A stretch of DNA of 63,993 bases from Clostridiaceae bacterium (GTDB lineage: Bacteria > Bacillota > Clostridia > DSM-8532): NCBI GenBank assembly GCA_012521705.1, contig JAAYLX010000032.1:1-63993 (forward strand), read 5' to 3'. This document shows positions 45,752 through 56,193 of the stretch, piece after piece. The notes beneath the pieces were generated by a model, which was not told the origin of the DNA, ran no database searches, and saw nothing but the letters and a program-made list of their open reading frames with translations. The position numbers and the translations under genes are program-made. Position 1 is the stretch's first letter; the number at the start of each line of letters is the position of its first letter.

Positions 45752-48700
45752 TTAAATCTCATCATCGTCATAATCGGACAGATCGTCTTCATCAACACCG
45801 AACAACTTTCCGATAGAATCAGGATTGAGTTCTTCCGCATCTGTAAGATCGGTGTCCAAATTATCCATGTCAAAGCCATCATCTATTTCTTCGTACTGGC
45901 CATCTTCATCCTCGAGCTCAAGGTAGTATTGGCTATCGCCTTTACCACCCTCAAGATCGACATCCAGTTCGTCCATATCGTCATATACGGATTCCTTAAT
46001 CTCAATTTCCTCACGCTGGTCACTGTAGACCTTGACGTCAAGCGCAAGGCTCTGGAGCTCTTTCATGAGCACCTTGAAGGACTCAGGAATGCCGGGCTCA
46101 GGAACATTTTCGCCTTTTACTATCGCTTCGTAAGTCTTGACACGACCTACAACGTCGTCCGACTTGACTGTCAATACTTCCTGGAGTGAGTAAGCTGCAC
46201 CGTAAGCTGCCAATGCCCAAACTTCCATTTCACCGAAGCGCTGTCCGCCGAACTGAGCTTTACCGCCCAATGGCTGCTGTGTAACAAGTGAGTATGGTCC
46301 GGTAGAGCGGGCATGAATCTTGTCGTCTACCAGGTGGGCAAGTTTCAGGAAGTACATGTAACCGACAGTTACACGATTATCAAAGGGCTCGCCGGTTCTT
46401 CCATCGTACAGTATGGTCTTGCCGTCTTCAGGAAGCCCTGCTTTTCTGAGGGTTTCAAAGATGTCATTTTCGTTGGCACCGTCAAAGACAGGTGTCGCGA
46501 TTTTCCATCCAAGTGCCTTCGCAGCGTAGCCAAGGTGAACTTCCAATACCTGACCGATATTCATACGGGATGGAACACCCAGAGGATTGAGCACTATCTG
46601 GAGCGGGGTTCCGTCAGGCAGGAAAGGCATGTCTTCAACAGGCAGAATCCTGGAAATAACACCCTTATTACCGTGGCGGCCGGCCATCTTGTCACCGACA
46701 GATATCTTTCTCTTCTGAGCTATATAGCAGCGTACCAACTGGTTAACTCCAGGTGGCAGTTCATCGCCATTCTCACGTGAGAATACTTTTACGTCAACAA
46801 CTATACCAGATTCACCATGAGGAACCCTTAATGAAGTATCACGCACTTCACGGGCCTTTTCACCGAAGATTGCGCGCAGGAGTCTTTCTTCAGGAGTCAG
46901 TTCTGTTTCTCCCTTGGGAGTAACTTTACCGACAAGAATATCTCCTGAACGAACCTCGGCACCTATACGGATAATTCCGCGTTCATCAAGGTCTTTCAAT
47001 GAATCCTCACCAACGTTGGGGATATCCCTGGTAATTTCCTCGGGACCAAGTTTTGTATCCCTGGACTCGGATTCATATTCCTCAATGTGAATAGATGTGT
47101 AAACGTCCTCACGGACCAATTCCTCTGAGATAAGGATAGCATCCTCGTAGTTGTAGCCTTCCCAGGTCATGAATCCTACAAGAACGTTCTTACCAAGTGA
47201 AATCTCGCCATTGTCGGTCGAAGGACCGTCGGCCAGGATTTCACCGGCTTCAACTTTATCGCCTTTTCTGACTATTGGTCTCTGGTTAATACATGTGCCC
47301 TGGTTGGAGCGTTTATATTTCAAGAGTTTGTAAGTTGTTTTTTGGCCTTTTGCGTTGCGGACAACAATTTCATTGGCGGTTACCTTTTCAACGGTACCTG
47401 CTTCTTTTGCCAGGACGCATACACCGGAGTCCTTAGCTGCACGGTGCTCTATTCCTGTACCTACAATAGGCGCCTCGGGCTTAATCAGAGGCACCGCCTG
47501 ACGCTGCATGTTTGAACCCATGAGAGCACGGTTGGCGTCATCGTTCTCAAGGAACGGAATCATGGCAGTAGCAACTGAAACAAGCTGTTTAGGTGATACG
47601 TCCATGTAGTCGACACGCTCTCTGTCAACTTCAAGGATCTGATCCCTGTAACGGCATCCAACACGCTTGTTAATAAAGCGGCCTTCTTCGTCCAATGGTT
47701 CGTTGGCTCCTGCAATAACATACAGGTCTTCTTCGTCAGCTGTCATATACTCGCACTGGTCTGTAACCTTTCCATCCACAACTTTACGGTATGGAGTCTC
47801 AATGAATCCGTAATCGTTTATACGTGCAAAGGTACTTAATGAACCTATCAAACCGATGTTGGGACCTTCAGGAGTCTCGATAGGACACATACGGCCATAG
47901 TGGGAGTAGTGAACGTCACGCACTTCAAAGCTTGCACGGTCACGGGAAAGTCCGCCGGGACCCAATGCACTTAAACGGCGCTTATGTGTCAGTTCTGCCA
48001 GCGGGTTGGTCTGATCCATGAACTGTGACAACTGGCTGGAACCGAAGAACTCCTTAATAGCTGATGTAACAGGACGAATGTTAATCAGCGCCTGTGGTGT
48101 GGCAGCATCAATATCCTGGATGGTCATTCTCTCACGGACAACACGTTCCATACGTGCAAGACCTATACGGAACTGATTCTGGAGAAGCTCGCCAACAGAA
48201 CGGAGACGGCGGTTACCCAGGTGGTCAATATCATCGGTATGGCCCACACCATGATCCAGGTTAAGAATATAGTTAACAGAGGCTACAATGTCCTCTTTGG
48301 TTATGTGCCTTGGAATAAGAGCATGGATATTCTCTTTAAGTATGCGGATCAAATCCTGACGGCTTGCATCCTTGTTTTCATCCAATATGGCCTTTAAAAC
48401 GTCATAGCGGACTTTCTCATTGATCCCGGCTTCTGAGGGATCAAAAGGAATATATCCTGAAATATCAACAGCCATATTACCTATTACTTTAACAGGTTTG
48501 CCGTCTCTCTCAATAAAGACTTCGTTAGTACCGGAATTCTGAATCTTCCATGCAATTTCTTCGCTGATGACTTTTCCTGCATCTATGAGAACTTCACCTG
48601 TATTGGCGTCCTTAACATCTTCAGCAGCAATCTCATTGCGGATACGATTGGCAAGTGAAAGCTTTTTATTAAACTTATAACGTCCGACTATTGAGAGGTC

Positions 48701-49501
48701 ATAACGTTTTGCGTCAAAGAATAAATTGTTGATAAGAGTACTTGCGCTTTCCTCCGTAGGCGGTTCGCCCGGACGCAGACGCTTGTACACCTCAAAGAGA
48801 CCTTCTTCTCTTGTCTTGGTGGAGTCTTTGGCAATTGTAGCCAATAATTTGGGCTCTTCACCCAAAAGGCTTATGATTTCGGCATCAGTGCCATAGCCCA
48901 AAGCTCTGAGGAACTGGGTAATAGGCAGTTTTCTTGTCCTGTCTATACGGACATAGATAACTTCGGCACTGTCTGTCTCATACTCCAGCCAAGCACCTCT
49001 GTAGGGAATAACGGTATTTGCATAAAGGTTATTTCCGTGCTTGTCTTTGGAGCTGGCGTAATATATACCTGGTGAACGGACGAGCTGGCTTACTATAACA
49101 CGCTCTGCTCCGTTAATGACAAAAGTACCGGTATCGGTCATAAGAGGAAAATCTCCCATAAAGATTTCCTGCTCTTTAACTTCACCAGTTTCCTTATTGA
49201 TAAGGCGCACTTTTACCTTTAAAGGCGCTGAATAACTTGTGTCTCTTTCCTTGCATTCCTCAACGGAATACTTAATATTATCAGTTTCAAGAGTATAATC
49301 GATGAACTCCATAATGAGGTTATCAGCATAGTCGGTTATGGGGGATACATCCCTCAGTACCTCCCTGAGGCCCTCATCAAGAAAATGCTGATAAGAATTC
49401 TTCTGGATTTCAATAAGATTGGGCATATCTAGGACTTCTTTAATTCGGGCAAAACTCATCCTTGTGGTTCTGCCAAGTTGGACTGGATGTGGATGAACCA
49501 T
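45752..49501 (-). CDS. rpoB: DNA-directed RNA polymerase subunit beta
   Basis: A 1249-residue beta subunit. The rifampicin pocket [31 protein letters not shown] is split here as [10 protein letters not shown] and [10 protein letters not shown] and has wild-type key residues (Asp, His, Ser). GNKGVISRI and the C-terminal [13 protein letters not shown] are present. The last 75 residues form an unusually acidic tail rich in Asp/Glu. ATG with AGGTGA upstream. Two tandem promoters give a long leader of about 170-270 bases. No rplL gene precedes it. Confidence 0.98.
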   Translation of the reverse strand: MVHPHPVQLGRTTRMSFARIKEVLDMPNLIEIQKNSYQHFLDEGLREVLRDVSPITDYADNLIMEFIDYTLETDNIKYSVEECKERDTSYSAPLKVKVRLINKETGEVKEQEIFMGDFPLMTDTGTFVINGAERVIVSQLVRSPGIYYASSKDKHGNNLYANTVIPYRGAWLEYETDSAEVIYVRIDRTRKLPITQFLRALGYGTDAEIISLLGEEPKLLATIAKDSTKTREEGLFEVYKRLRPGEPPTEESASTLINNLFFDAKRYDLSIVGRYKFNKKLSLANRIRNEIAAEDVKDANTGEVLIDAGKVISEEIAWKIQNSGTNEVFIERDGKPVKVIGNMAVDISGYIPFDPSEAGINEKVRYDVLKAILDENKDASRQDLIRILKENIHALIPRHITKEDIVASVNYILNLDHGVGHTDDIDHLGNRRLRSVGELLQNQFRIGLARMERVVRERMTIQDIDAATPQALINIRPVTSAIKEFFGSSQLSQFMDQTNPLAELTHKRRLSALGPGGLSRDRASFEVRDVHYSHYGRMCPIETPEGPNIGLIGSLSTFARINDYGFIETPYRKVVDGKVTDQCEYMTADEEDLYVIAGANEPLDEEGRFINKRVGCRYRDQILEVDRERVDYMDVSPKQLVSVATAMIPFLENDDANRALMGSNMQRQAVPLIKPEAPIVGTGIEHRAAKDSGVCVLAKEAGTVEKVTANEIVVRNAKGQKTTYKLLKYKRSNQGTCINQRPIVRKGDKVEAGEILADGPSTDNGEISLGKNVLVGFMTWEGYNYEDAILISEELVREDVYTSIHIEEYESESRDTKLGPEEITRDIPNVGEDSLKDLDERGIIRIGAEVRSGDILVGKVTPKGETELTPEERLLRAIFGEKAREVRDTSLRVPHGESGIVVDVKVFSRENGDELPPGVNQLVRCYIAQKRKISVGDKMAGRHGNKGVISRILPVEDMPFLPDGTPLQIVLNPLGVPSRMNIGQVLEVHLGYAAKALGWKIATPVFDGANENDIFETLRKAGLPEDGKTILYDGRTGEPFDNRVTVGYMYFLKLAHLVDDKIHARSTGPYSLVTQQPLGGKAQFGGQRFGEMEVWALAAYGAAYSLQEVLTVKSDDVVGRVKTYEAIVKGENVPEPGIPESFKVLMKELQSLALDVKVYSDQREEIEIKESVYDDMDELDVDLEGGKGDSQYYLELEDEDGQYEEIDDGFDMDNLDTDLTDAEELNPDSIGKLFGVDEDDLSDYDDDEI

Positions 49502-49672
49502 CGTATCACCTCGTATGAAATTGCATATTTAGGTGTAAAAGACATAAAAATATAGAGGGGAAAATAAAGCTACATTCTGGTTTATTAAAGCCCAGTTTAT
49601 ATACAGAATCCAATAACTCCAAGTCTCATTCTCCCGATCTATATTTTTTCATCTTAAAGATTATTGACACGT

Positions 49673-49701
49673 ATTGTACTATTCATACAAATGTGCTACA
49701 A
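49673..49701 (-). promoter_or_regulatory. proximal rpoB promoter
   Basis: TTGTAG, 17 bases, TACAAT on the minus strand, giving a leader of about 165 bases before rpoB. Confidence 0.55.
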
Positions 49702-49780
49702 TAAAAAAAATTGAATAGTAATAAATGCACAAGCGTAAATTCTAAATACAATACTTGCAATCATAATAATGCAGTTTTTA

Positions 49781-49809
49781 ATTGTACCACATTCAAAATT
49801 CCAAGTCAA
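49781..49809 (-). promoter_or_regulatory. distal rpoB promoter
   Basis: TTGACT, 17 bases, TACAAT on the minus strand, directly after the 86-residue gene. Together with the proximal promoter it drives rpoBC separately from the truA unit. The 330-base region between holds no gene that I can see. Confidence 0.65.
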
Positions 49810-49834
49810 TATATAGTATATTGATTTTTTTATT

Positions 49835-50095
49835 TCAGTTTTCTACCTTTATCTCGAAGCGTTCAAACAAGACAGGATTAAAGAATTGATCAGCGTAAAA
49901 AGAGGTTCTCCTGAATCTGACGTATTCTTTGGTGTTTCTGGAAAGCCACATGGGCACTTCTATGTTCAAAAGGCCGCAAACCTCAACAAGACATTTTTCA
50001 AGCCTGTCCTGGTATGAGCCTGCTGCATCATTAACTTCATATACCTTTTCATCAAGGACTACGGTCCCTTTAATTAATTTCCCGGTTATTTTCAT
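49835..50095 (-). CDS. small conserved protein of unknown function, coupled to truA
   Basis: An 86-residue soluble protein that I do not recognise. It starts KITGKLIKGTVVLDEKVYEV, a beta-rich beginning, then a helix with RLEKCLVEVCGLLNIEVP and an Arg/Phe-rich end (YVRFRRTSFYADQFF). It overlaps the truA stop by four bases (ATGA), so it is translationally coupled to truA. That coupling, not homology, is the main support for it being a gene. Confidence 0.72.
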   Translation of the reverse strand: MKITGKLIKGTVVLDEKVYEVNDAAGSYQDRLEKCLVEVCGLLNIEVPMWLSRNTKEYVRFRRTSFYADQFFNPVLFERFEIKVEN

Positions 50096-50883
50096 GGCAT
50101 ACTCCTTATATTATCAATATAATTACTTGATTGTAACTCCTTATCATCATAAAACACTTTTACGAGGTACAGTCCGTCGGGTGGCGCAGTGACTCCAAGG
50201 CTGTTACGGTCCCCTGTTTCAATGGCTTCTTTGATGACTTCGGGTTTGAAACGTCCCCTCCCAATGTCAACCATTGAACCAACCATAATTCTGACCATAT
50301 TATAGAGAAAACCGTCACCTACCGTGTCAAATATTAATAGATCCCCTTCCCTGTGCCACCCGGAATAATATATTGTCCTGTCAAAGGTTTTGACACTGAA
50401 GCCCGATGCACAAAATGCCCTGAAGCAATGATGCCCTATAAAATAACCGGCAGCTTCCTCCATCGCCTCAAAATCAAGATTACCCCTCACATGCCAGCTT
50501 TTTTTGGCCCAGATGGCAGACCTCTGAGGCCTGTTGAGGATAATGTACCGGTAATGCTTACCTTTGGCTGAAAACTGGGGATGGAAATTCATATCAGCTT
50601 CTTCAGAGGATATAATTACAACATCTTCCGGAAGATAAGTGTTGAGGGCCGGAGTGAATTTTTCGGCAGGAACCTTTGATGTGGTAATAAAACTTGCCAC
50701 CTGTCCGAAGGCATGAACACCCTGGTCGGTTCTTCCCGCCCCGTCAGGAATAATGTCCTCCCCGGTCAGTTTCTTAATGGCTTTTGAAAGTACTTCCTGT
50801 ACTGAAACTGCATTCTTTTGAAATTGCCAGCCGTGGTAACGGCTTCCGTCATACTCGATTGTAAGCTTTATCTTTCTCTCCAT
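50092..50883 (-). CDS. truA: tRNA pseudouridine synthase A
   Basis: A 263-residue TruA modifying uridines 38-40 of the tRNA anticodon stem. The catalytic motif is GAGRTDQGVHAFG near residue 52, with Asp in RTD. The N-terminal IEYDGSRYHGWQ and the C-terminal FLYNMVRIMVG are typical. ATG start with AAAGG upstream. In many Firmicutes truA directly follows ecfT; here the two are about 3 kb apart with unrelated genes between. Confidence 0.96.
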   Translation of the reverse strand: MERKIKLTIEYDGSRYHGWQFQKNAVSVQEVLSKAIKKLTGEDIIPDGAGRTDQGVHAFGQVASFITTSKVPAEKFTPALNTYLPEDVVIISSEEADMNFHPQFSAKGKHYRYIILNRPQRSAIWAKKSWHVRGNLDFEAMEEAAGYFIGHHCFRAFCASGFSVKTFDRTIYYSGWHREGDLLIFDTVGDGFLYNMVRIMVGSMVDIGRGRFKPEVIKEAIETGDRNSLGVTAPPDGLYLVKVFYDDKELQSSNYIDNIRSMP

Positions 50884-51116
50884 AAGAAAAACCTTTCTCT
50901 TTGAAGGAAGTTTGGAATCTTCCGGGTTTTATGCAGCTTCGGCATTATAAAGCATTCTATTATATGTTAATATAATAATTGATAATAATATAGGGGTCAA
51001 TTAAACCTGCACTTACCGCAACAATTAATATACAGCGGGATTGGCTTAATGTCTACTGTTGTGTAAAAAACACATAAATGATTATTATAAATATTTCAGC
51101 TGGGGGAAGGATTGAT

Positions 51117-51662
51117 ATGATAGAAGGTAAAAATATAATACTGAGAACGGTTCATCCCGATGAACTGGACAAGCTGTACAAGCTTATTTACAGCATAAAG
51201 GACAAAGGGCCTTACTGGCATCTTAACATACAGTCGTATAAGGATTTTTTTAAGGAATACCAGAACACCGGCTTCTGGACCAACGAAGAAGGCCGGATGG
51301 TTATTGAAAACAAGAATGGAGATATTGTAGGAGAAATCCTTTATTTCAAAGGTCTTGACTACCAGTCAGGTTATGAGGTCGGCTATGAACTTTTCGGAGA
51401 CAAATATTCCGGAAAAGGTTATATGAGCGAGGCACTTCTTCTGTTCTGCGCGTATATGTTCTCTGTGCGCCCCATTAACCGTATTCAGGTAAATGTCATG
51501 GAAAACAATCTGGCAAGCAGAAAAGTGGTTGAAAAATGCGGGTTTACTTATGAAGGAACAATGCGAATGGCCACTTTCAACCAGGGAAGTTATCATAACC
51601 TGAGGCTTTATTCCCTGCTCCGGGAAGAGTGTCCGCCACTTGAAAGCCTTATTGGGAAATAA
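51117..51662 (+). CDS. GNAT-family N-acetyltransferase
   Basis: A 181-residue acetyltransferase of the RimJ/RimL-like (Acetyltransf_3) type. It begins IEGKNIILRTVHPDELDKLY; the acetyl-CoA binding region is YSGKGYMSEAL near residue 97, followed by VMENNLASRKVVEKCGFTYEG, a strong family signature. The substrate is unknown, protein N-termini or small amines being usual. I chose the ATG at 51117 with GGAAGG six bases upstream. It is the first of three plus-strand genes but probably has its own promoter. Confidence 0.9.
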   Translation: MIEGKNIILRTVHPDELDKLYKLIYSIKDKGPYWHLNIQSYKDFFKEYQNTGFWTNEEGRMVIENKNGDIVGEILYFKGLDYQSGYEVGYELFGDKYSGKGYMSEALLLFCAYMFSVRPINRIQVNVMENNLASRKVVEKCGFTYEGTMRMATFNQGSYHNLRLYSLLREECPPLESLIGK

Positions 51663-51727
51663 GTTTTATAAAACCTTCAAAAGCAAAATGCCAAAAGATT
51701 ATATAACTATTGAAAGGAGTCTGAATT

Positions 51728-52102
51728 TTGCTTCGTATTTTAATTGTAGGAGTTGGAGGCTTTATAGGAGCTTCGTCAAGATATATAATCTCGAACTTAA
51801 GTATTAAACTATTTGGTGATTCCTTTCCTTATGGAACACTTTTCGTAAATGTTTTAGGCGGATTTTTAATAGGATTTATTATGGAAGCAAGTGTCAGAAC
51901 ATGGCCAATTTCACCGAATGTAAGAACGTTTTTAACAACCGGAATTCTTGGAGGACTTACTACTTTTTCCACGTTCAGTTATGAAACGATAAGTATGTTG
52001 AGTGTAGGAAATTATTTGATGGGAGGTATGAATGCCGGCTTAAACCTGTTTTTAAGTCTGTTTTTCGCATGGCTGGGCAAGCTATTAGCACAAGTTATTT
52101 AA
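51728..52102 (+). CDS. crcB: fluoride ion channel CrcB
   Basis: A 124-residue membrane protein with four hydrophobic segments. The family motifs are GGFIGASSRY near residue 9, GTLFVNVLGGFLIGF near 37 and GILGGLTTFSTFSYE near 73, which contain the pore Asn and Phe residues. Two such chains form a dual-topology fluoride channel. TTG start with AAAGGAG upstream. No fluoride riboswitch is seen in the 65 bases before it, although such genes often have one. Many Firmicutes have two crcB copies; only one is here. Confidence 0.93.
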   Translation: MLRILIVGVGGFIGASSRYIISNLSIKLFGDSFPYGTLFVNVLGGFLIGFIMEASVRTWPISPNVRTFLTTGILGGLTTFSTFSYETISMLSVGNYLMGGMNAGLNLFLSLFFAWLGKLLAQVI

Positions 52103-52189
52103 AGAGTGGTGATATTCGCATGAATTCAAGGCTCCCGGTTCAGAATATTCATATGAAAAGGATATTGATACCGGGGGTTTTTATTTTCG

Positions 52190-52876
52190 ATGGTTCTGGC
52201 ACTGGTTAGCAAAACTCTTCTTTTATACCTTATTGTTGTTGCATGCATGAGGCTTATGGGAAAAAGGCAGATAGGCCAGCTTCAACCTTTTGAATTCGCC
52301 GTTGCTATAATGATATCCGAACTTGCAGCCCTCCCTCTGACAGAGGATGATAAAAAACTCCACCATGCCATTATCCCTATTGCAGTTATTATTATTTGTC
52401 AGCTTGCAATCTCCTTTCTCGCCATTAAAGGTGTCCGTATCAGGGAAGTTATATGCGGAAGGCCGACCTTACTTATCCGTAACGGAAAAATCCTTGAGAA
52501 GAATATGCGCAAGGAATTGTACACAATAAATGACCTTCTGGAGCAACTCCGTTTCCACGGCATTCAGAGCGTAAAAGATGTTGAGTATGGTATTCTTGAA
52601 ACCAACGGCCAGCTAAGCGTTCTTTTAAAAAGCGGCAAGAGGCCTGTGACCCCTGAGGATATCAACTTGACTCCTAAAGATGAGTGTTTTGACCACGACA
52701 TCATTATTGACGGAAAACTAATAGGCAGAACCCTTGAGAAGCTTAATCTCAAGCGGGAATGGCTTGACGAGCAACTTAAGGAATACGGCGTTACCGATTA
52801 TACCCATGTTTTTTATGCCGCTGTTGACAATGATAATAAACTGTTTGTACAAAAAAAAGGAGAGTACCTTAACTGA
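52190..52876 (+). CDS. DUF421 (YetF-like) membrane protein
   Basis: A 228-residue protein of the DUF421/YetF family. Three hydrophobic helices occupy about residues 3-80 (LLLYLIVVACMRLMGKRQIGQL), followed by a soluble domain with PTLLIRNGKILEKNMRKEL and LLEQLRFHGI, the family signature. Members are found in spore formers and are linked to spore membranes, but the molecular function is not established. It converges on the PHP gene, overlapping its 3' end by eight bases, with a hairpin over both stop codons. Confidence 0.88.
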   Translation: MVLALVSKTLLLYLIVVACMRLMGKRQIGQLQPFEFAVAIMISELAALPLTEDDKKLHHAIIPIAVIIICQLAISFLAIKGVRIREVICGRPTLLIRNGKILEKNMRKELYTINDLLEQLRFHGIQSVKDVEYGILETNGQLSVLLKSGKRPVTPEDINLTPKDECFDHDIIIDGKLIGRTLEKLNLKREWLDEQLKEYGVTDYTHVFYAAVDNDNKLFVQKKGEYLN

Positions 52877-52884
52877 TATTAAGG
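52865..52884. terminator. hairpin over the convergent stop codons
   Basis: ACCTTAA-CTGATA-TTAAGGT covers the stop codons of the DUF421 and PHP genes. The flanks are not T-rich on the plus side, so only weak termination is expected. Confidence 0.4.
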
Positions 52885-53579
52885 TTAAACCTCTCCTTAA
52901 AACTTTCATTCATAATTAGTTCAGGTGTTTTGGCTTCTCTTATTAAATCGGCCAGCTCCCGGGAATTTTTCGGAAGTTCGGGAAGGTAAATTCCACCGGT
53001 GCCGGCGTCCACTGCCTGATGAAAATCAGAACCCGATATAATAATTCCGCCAAAATTTAAAGCGTGTTCAAAGGCTAATTCATTCCTGTTTTCATGTCTT
53101 GGGTGGCCGTTGTAACCTTCATAGCCTTCAACTATTTCATCATATGTTCCCGAAACCATGGTTCTGAAAGGATGGGCCTGTATTATAAGAAGGTCGTTTT
53201 GGGTACACAGATTCTTAATATCATCTATGTCAAGCAAATACATGTCGGTGTGATCATACAGAAATTCTTCATCAAATCCGTAGATCAAGAAATCATTCCG
53301 TGTTTCCGGAATACAGTATTCCATCCCAAGAATAATCTGAATGCCTAACTTCTCCCCTTCATCCTTTGCGTTCCGGTAGCCATCAAGGTACGCATCTACT
53401 TTGTCCTTCCAGGTAAGACCATTTAATTTGTCAAAAAACTTTCCGTAGAAGTGATCAGTAACGCAAACCGCGTCATAACCAAGTTTATGGTATATCCTTA
53501 TTGCCTCTCTGGCATCCACCTTCCCGCACGGGCTTGTATTGCCGGTATGCATATGTGTTTCTATTAAATATTTTCTCAT
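52869..53579 (-). CDS. PHP-domain phosphoesterase
   Basis: A 236-residue PHP-fold protein. Metal ligands are in ETHMHTGNTSPCG at the N-terminus, VTDHFYG near residue 40, IIQAHPFR near 134 and the C-terminal GSDFHQ near 185. PHP proteins hydrolyse phosphoesters such as histidinol phosphate or nucleoside 3',5'-bisphosphate. Here the substrate is unknown, and histidinol phosphatase is possible but unsupported by neighbours. It lies 23 bases after ecfT and may be the last gene of the ribosomal-protein/ECF run. Confidence 0.88.
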   Translation of the reverse strand: MRKYLIETHMHTGNTSPCGKVDAREAIRIYHKLGYDAVCVTDHFYGKFFDKLNGLTWKDKVDAYLDGYRNAKDEGEKLGIQIILGMEYCIPETRNDFLIYGFDEEFLYDHTDMYLLDIDDIKNLCTQNDLLIIQAHPFRTMVSGTYDEIVEGYEGYNGHPRHENRNELAFEHALNFGGIIISGSDFHQAVDAGTGGIYLPELPKNSRELADLIREAKTPELIMNESFKERFNLNIS

Positions 53580-53602
53580 TTAAAGTCCCCCCAAAAAAAC
53601 GC

Positions 53603-54406
53603 TTACCGGAATCTGATTAGTGAGGCGCCGAAAACCAGAATGGTAAACAAAACGCCTATCAGGGTTGAAACAAGGTCAAGCTGGGAAAAGCGGATGGTCT
53701 TCATCCTTGTTCTTCCCTTTCCTCCCCTGTAGCAGCGGGATTCCATAGCCTCGGCCAATTCATCCGCCCTCATGAAAGCGCTGACAAAAAGCGGCACAAG
53801 GACAGGAATGAAACTTTTTACGCGGGCAAAAATACTGCCGGTATCAAAATCAGCACCCCTTGAAGACTGTGCTTTCATTATGCGCTGAGCTTCCTCCAAT
53901 AGGGTGGGTATGAACCTGAGCGCTATTGACATCATCATTGCTATCTCATGGGAAGGAACACCTATTTTATTGAAAGGTTTAAGAAGTCTTTCTATTCCGT
54001 CGGTCATGGACATTGGGGTAGTTGTCAGAGTCATCAGGGATGCGGTAACAATAAGCATTACCAGCCTTACAAAAAGTTTGACTGCTGAAATTATGCCCTC
54101 ATAGGTTACCCTGACCGGACCAACACTGAAAAGAATCCTTCCTTCGACAAAGAATATGTTCAACAGTGCCGTAAGCACCAGAATAAACAACAGTGGCTTT
54201 ATACCTTTGAGAGTCTGTTTTACGGGAATGTTGCTAATAAGAAGCAGAATAGCCGTAAATGCCCCCATCATGACATACTCCTGCCAGGAGTTGATAAGGA
54301 AAATTTCTACCATGAGTATGGCAGTCCAGATTATTTTCGTCCTCGGATCCAATCTGTGAATTATTGAATTTCCGGGTATATACTGTCCCAATGTGATATT
54401 ATTCAT
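53603..54406 (-). CDS. ecfT: ECF transporter transmembrane protein EcfT
   Basis: A 267-residue integral membrane scaffold linking ATPases and S components of ECF vitamin transporters. About five hydrophobic segments are seen, and the paired coupling-helix motifs include RIMKAQSSRGAD and ELAEAMESRCYRGG (the Ala-Arg-Gly type signatures). The start is ATG with GGGGGTG upstream, immediately after the fused ATPase gene. It would serve PanT and any other S components in the genome. Confidence 0.95.
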   Translation of the reverse strand: MNNITLGQYIPGNSIIHRLDPRTKIIWTAILMVEIFLINSWQEYVMMGAFTAILLLISNIPVKQTLKGIKPLLFILVLTALLNIFFVEGRILFSVGPVRVTYEGIISAVKLFVRLVMLIVTASLMTLTTTPMSMTDGIERLLKPFNKIGVPSHEIAMMMSIALRFIPTLLEEAQRIMKAQSSRGADFDTGSIFARVKSFIPVLVPLFVSAFMRADELAEAMESRCYRGGKGRTRMKTIRFSQLDLVSTLIGVLFTILVFGASLIRFR

Positions 54407-54408
54407 GA

Positions 54409-56193
54409 TTAATTATCACCCCCGGAATTTTTTATTGTCATCTCTATTGCGTCCACCGCATCGTCAACAGTCAGAATCGGCAGAGGGAAGTTATAACCCT
54501 CTGAATTAAGCCTGCTGAACAATTTGGTAATCTGGGGTATGTCAAGTCCGTAGGACTTAAGTTCCTCTGTTTTAGAGAACACCTTTTGAACCGTATCGCA
54601 CATCATAAGCTCCCCATGATTGATTACAGCCGCACGGTCGCAGTATTCTGCAACATCGTCCATACTGTGGGATATGAGTACGATTGTAGTGCCCTTTTCC
54701 CTGTTCAATTCTGTAAGGATTTTATAGACCTCGTAGCTTCCTATGGGGTCCAAACCGGCGGTAGGTTCATCCAGAACCAGAACTTCAGGCTCCATGACCA
54801 ATACTCCCGCTATAGCGACCCTTCTCTTCTGGCCGCCCGACAGTTCAAAAGGAGATTTTTCGAGTAGTTCAGGGGATATGCCCAATAATTCTGTGACGTA
54901 GAACACCCGTCTTTTTATTTCTTCATCGGACAAATCCATCCTGTTGAGGCCAAATATTATGTCCTTATACACTGTTTCCTCGAAAAGCTGCTGCTCGGGG
55001 TACTGGAATATAAGCCCGACTTTGCGCCTCAATTCCTTTAAATTCTTTGATATTGCATCAATGCCATCCACTTCTATTGTTCCGGACGTGGGTTTGAGAA
55101 TTCCGTTGAAATGCTGTACAAGTGTTGATTTCCCTGATCCGGTATGCCCGATTATGCCAAGTATCTCACCTTTTTTTACGTTCAGGGTTATATTCTTTAA
55201 GGCCTTTTTCTCAAAAGTTGTGCCCGGCATGTAAACATAGCTGAGATCCCGAACTTTAATAATATCTTCCCCGTCCTCGGGCAGACTTCTTTTCTCGGAA
55301 GATATTCCGTTATTATTAAGTTTAGCACCAGGATGCAGACTGGCTTTATCTTTTAAAAGGTTTTTCAGAACCGGAACCATGTGGTCTATGGTAAGGGGAA
55401 TCCTGTCTATATAATTTTTCTTTCTCAGCTTATGGGCAACTTCAGCAATTCTTGGCACGTTAAGCCCGGCTTCCCTAATAACTTCGATATTGTCAAATAT
55501 GGACTCGGGGGTTCCCTGATGCACTATTTTGCCTTCCTGCATTATGAAAACCCTGTCGGCATATACCGCTTCGTCCATGTGGTGGGTAATATGAAGAACA
55601 GTAATTCCATTCTCCTTGTTAAGCCTTCTTAATATGGACAATACTTCTTTTCTTCCTGCAGGATCAAGCATGGAAGTTGCCTCATCCAGAACAATGCATT
55701 TTGGCTCCATTGCCAGTATACCCGCAATGGCAACCCTCTGTTTCTGGCCTCCGGAAAGCATGTGGGGTGAATGCTCAGTATAATCCTGCATATCAACAAG
55801 TTTCAGAGAACGATCCACTCTGTCACGGATCTGGACAGGGGGTACCCCAAGGTTTTCAGGCCCAAAAGCGACGTCCTCTTCGACAGTTGTCGAAACAATC
55901 TGGTTATCGGGGTTCTGAAACACCAAACCAAGAGTTTTTCTTATCTCCCACGTAAGATCCTCGTCCCTTGTGTCCATTCCATCTATATAAACAACTCCAT
56001 CTGTAGGAATAAGTAAAGCGTTCATCAGCCGGGCAAGGGTTGATTTTCCTGAACCGTTGCGGCCCAGAACAACAATGAACTCACCCTGATCAATGCTTAG
56101 TGAAACACCATTCACTGCGCTGTCACGGCGATTGTCCCCCGACTGGGATCTATATTCAAAACTTGCGTTATCTATCTTAATAATTTCACTCAT
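54409..56193 (-). CDS. ecfA: fused EcfA1-EcfA2 energy-coupling ATPase
   Basis: A 594-residue protein with two complete ABC ATPase domains in one chain. Domain 1 has GRNGSGKST near residue 45, LSGGQKQRVAIAG near 145 and LDEATSMLD near 170. Domain 2, after a linker near 275-320, has GHTGSGKST near 355, ELSGGQKRRVAIAG near 450 and LDEPTAGLDP near 475. Most bacteria encode EcfA and EcfA' as two genes of about 280 residues. ATG at 56193 with AAGGTGA upstream. It follows rplQ, the standard Firmicute position. Confidence 0.93.
   Translation of the reverse strand: MSEIIKIDNASFEYRSQSGDNRRDSAVNGVSLSIDQGEFIVVLGRNGSGKSTLARLMNALLIPTDGVVYIDGMDTRDEDLTWEIRKTLGLVFQNPDNQIVSTTVEEDVAFGPENLGVPPVQIRDRVDRSLKLVDMQDYTEHSPHMLSGGQKQRVAIAGILAMEPKCIVLDEATSMLDPAGRKEVLSILRRLNKENGITVLHITHHMDEAVYADRVFIMQEGKIVHQGTPESIFDNIEVIREAGLNVPRIAEVAHKLRKKNYIDRIPLTIDHMVPVLKNLLKDKASLHPGAKLNNNGISSEKRSLPEDGEDIIKVRDLSYVYMPGTTFEKKALKNITLNVKKGEILGIIGHTGSGKSTLVQHFNGILKPTSGTIEVDGIDAISKNLKELRRKVGLIFQYPEQQLFEETVYKDIIFGLNRMDLSDEEIKRRVFYVTELLGISPELLEKSPFELSGGQKRRVAIAGVLVMEPEVLVLDEPTAGLDPIGSYEVYKILTELNREKGTTIVLISHSMDDVAEYCDRAAVINHGELMMCDTVQKVFSKTEELKSYGLDIPQITKLFSRLNSEGYNFPLPILTVDDAVDAIEMTIKNSGGDN

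Noticed and set aside
43744..46780. Long plus-strand frames inside rpoB and rpoC
   Set aside because: They are antisense shadows of conserved genes with no ribosome site or homologous features.
49805..49830. TCAATATA hairpin followed by seven T on the plus strand
   Set aside because: There is no plus-strand gene to terminate, the stem is only A/T, and it overlaps the distal rpoB -35 box.
51660..51727. Possible fluoride riboswitch before crcB
   Set aside because: The conserved fluoride-aptamer segments are absent; the gap is short and AT-rich.
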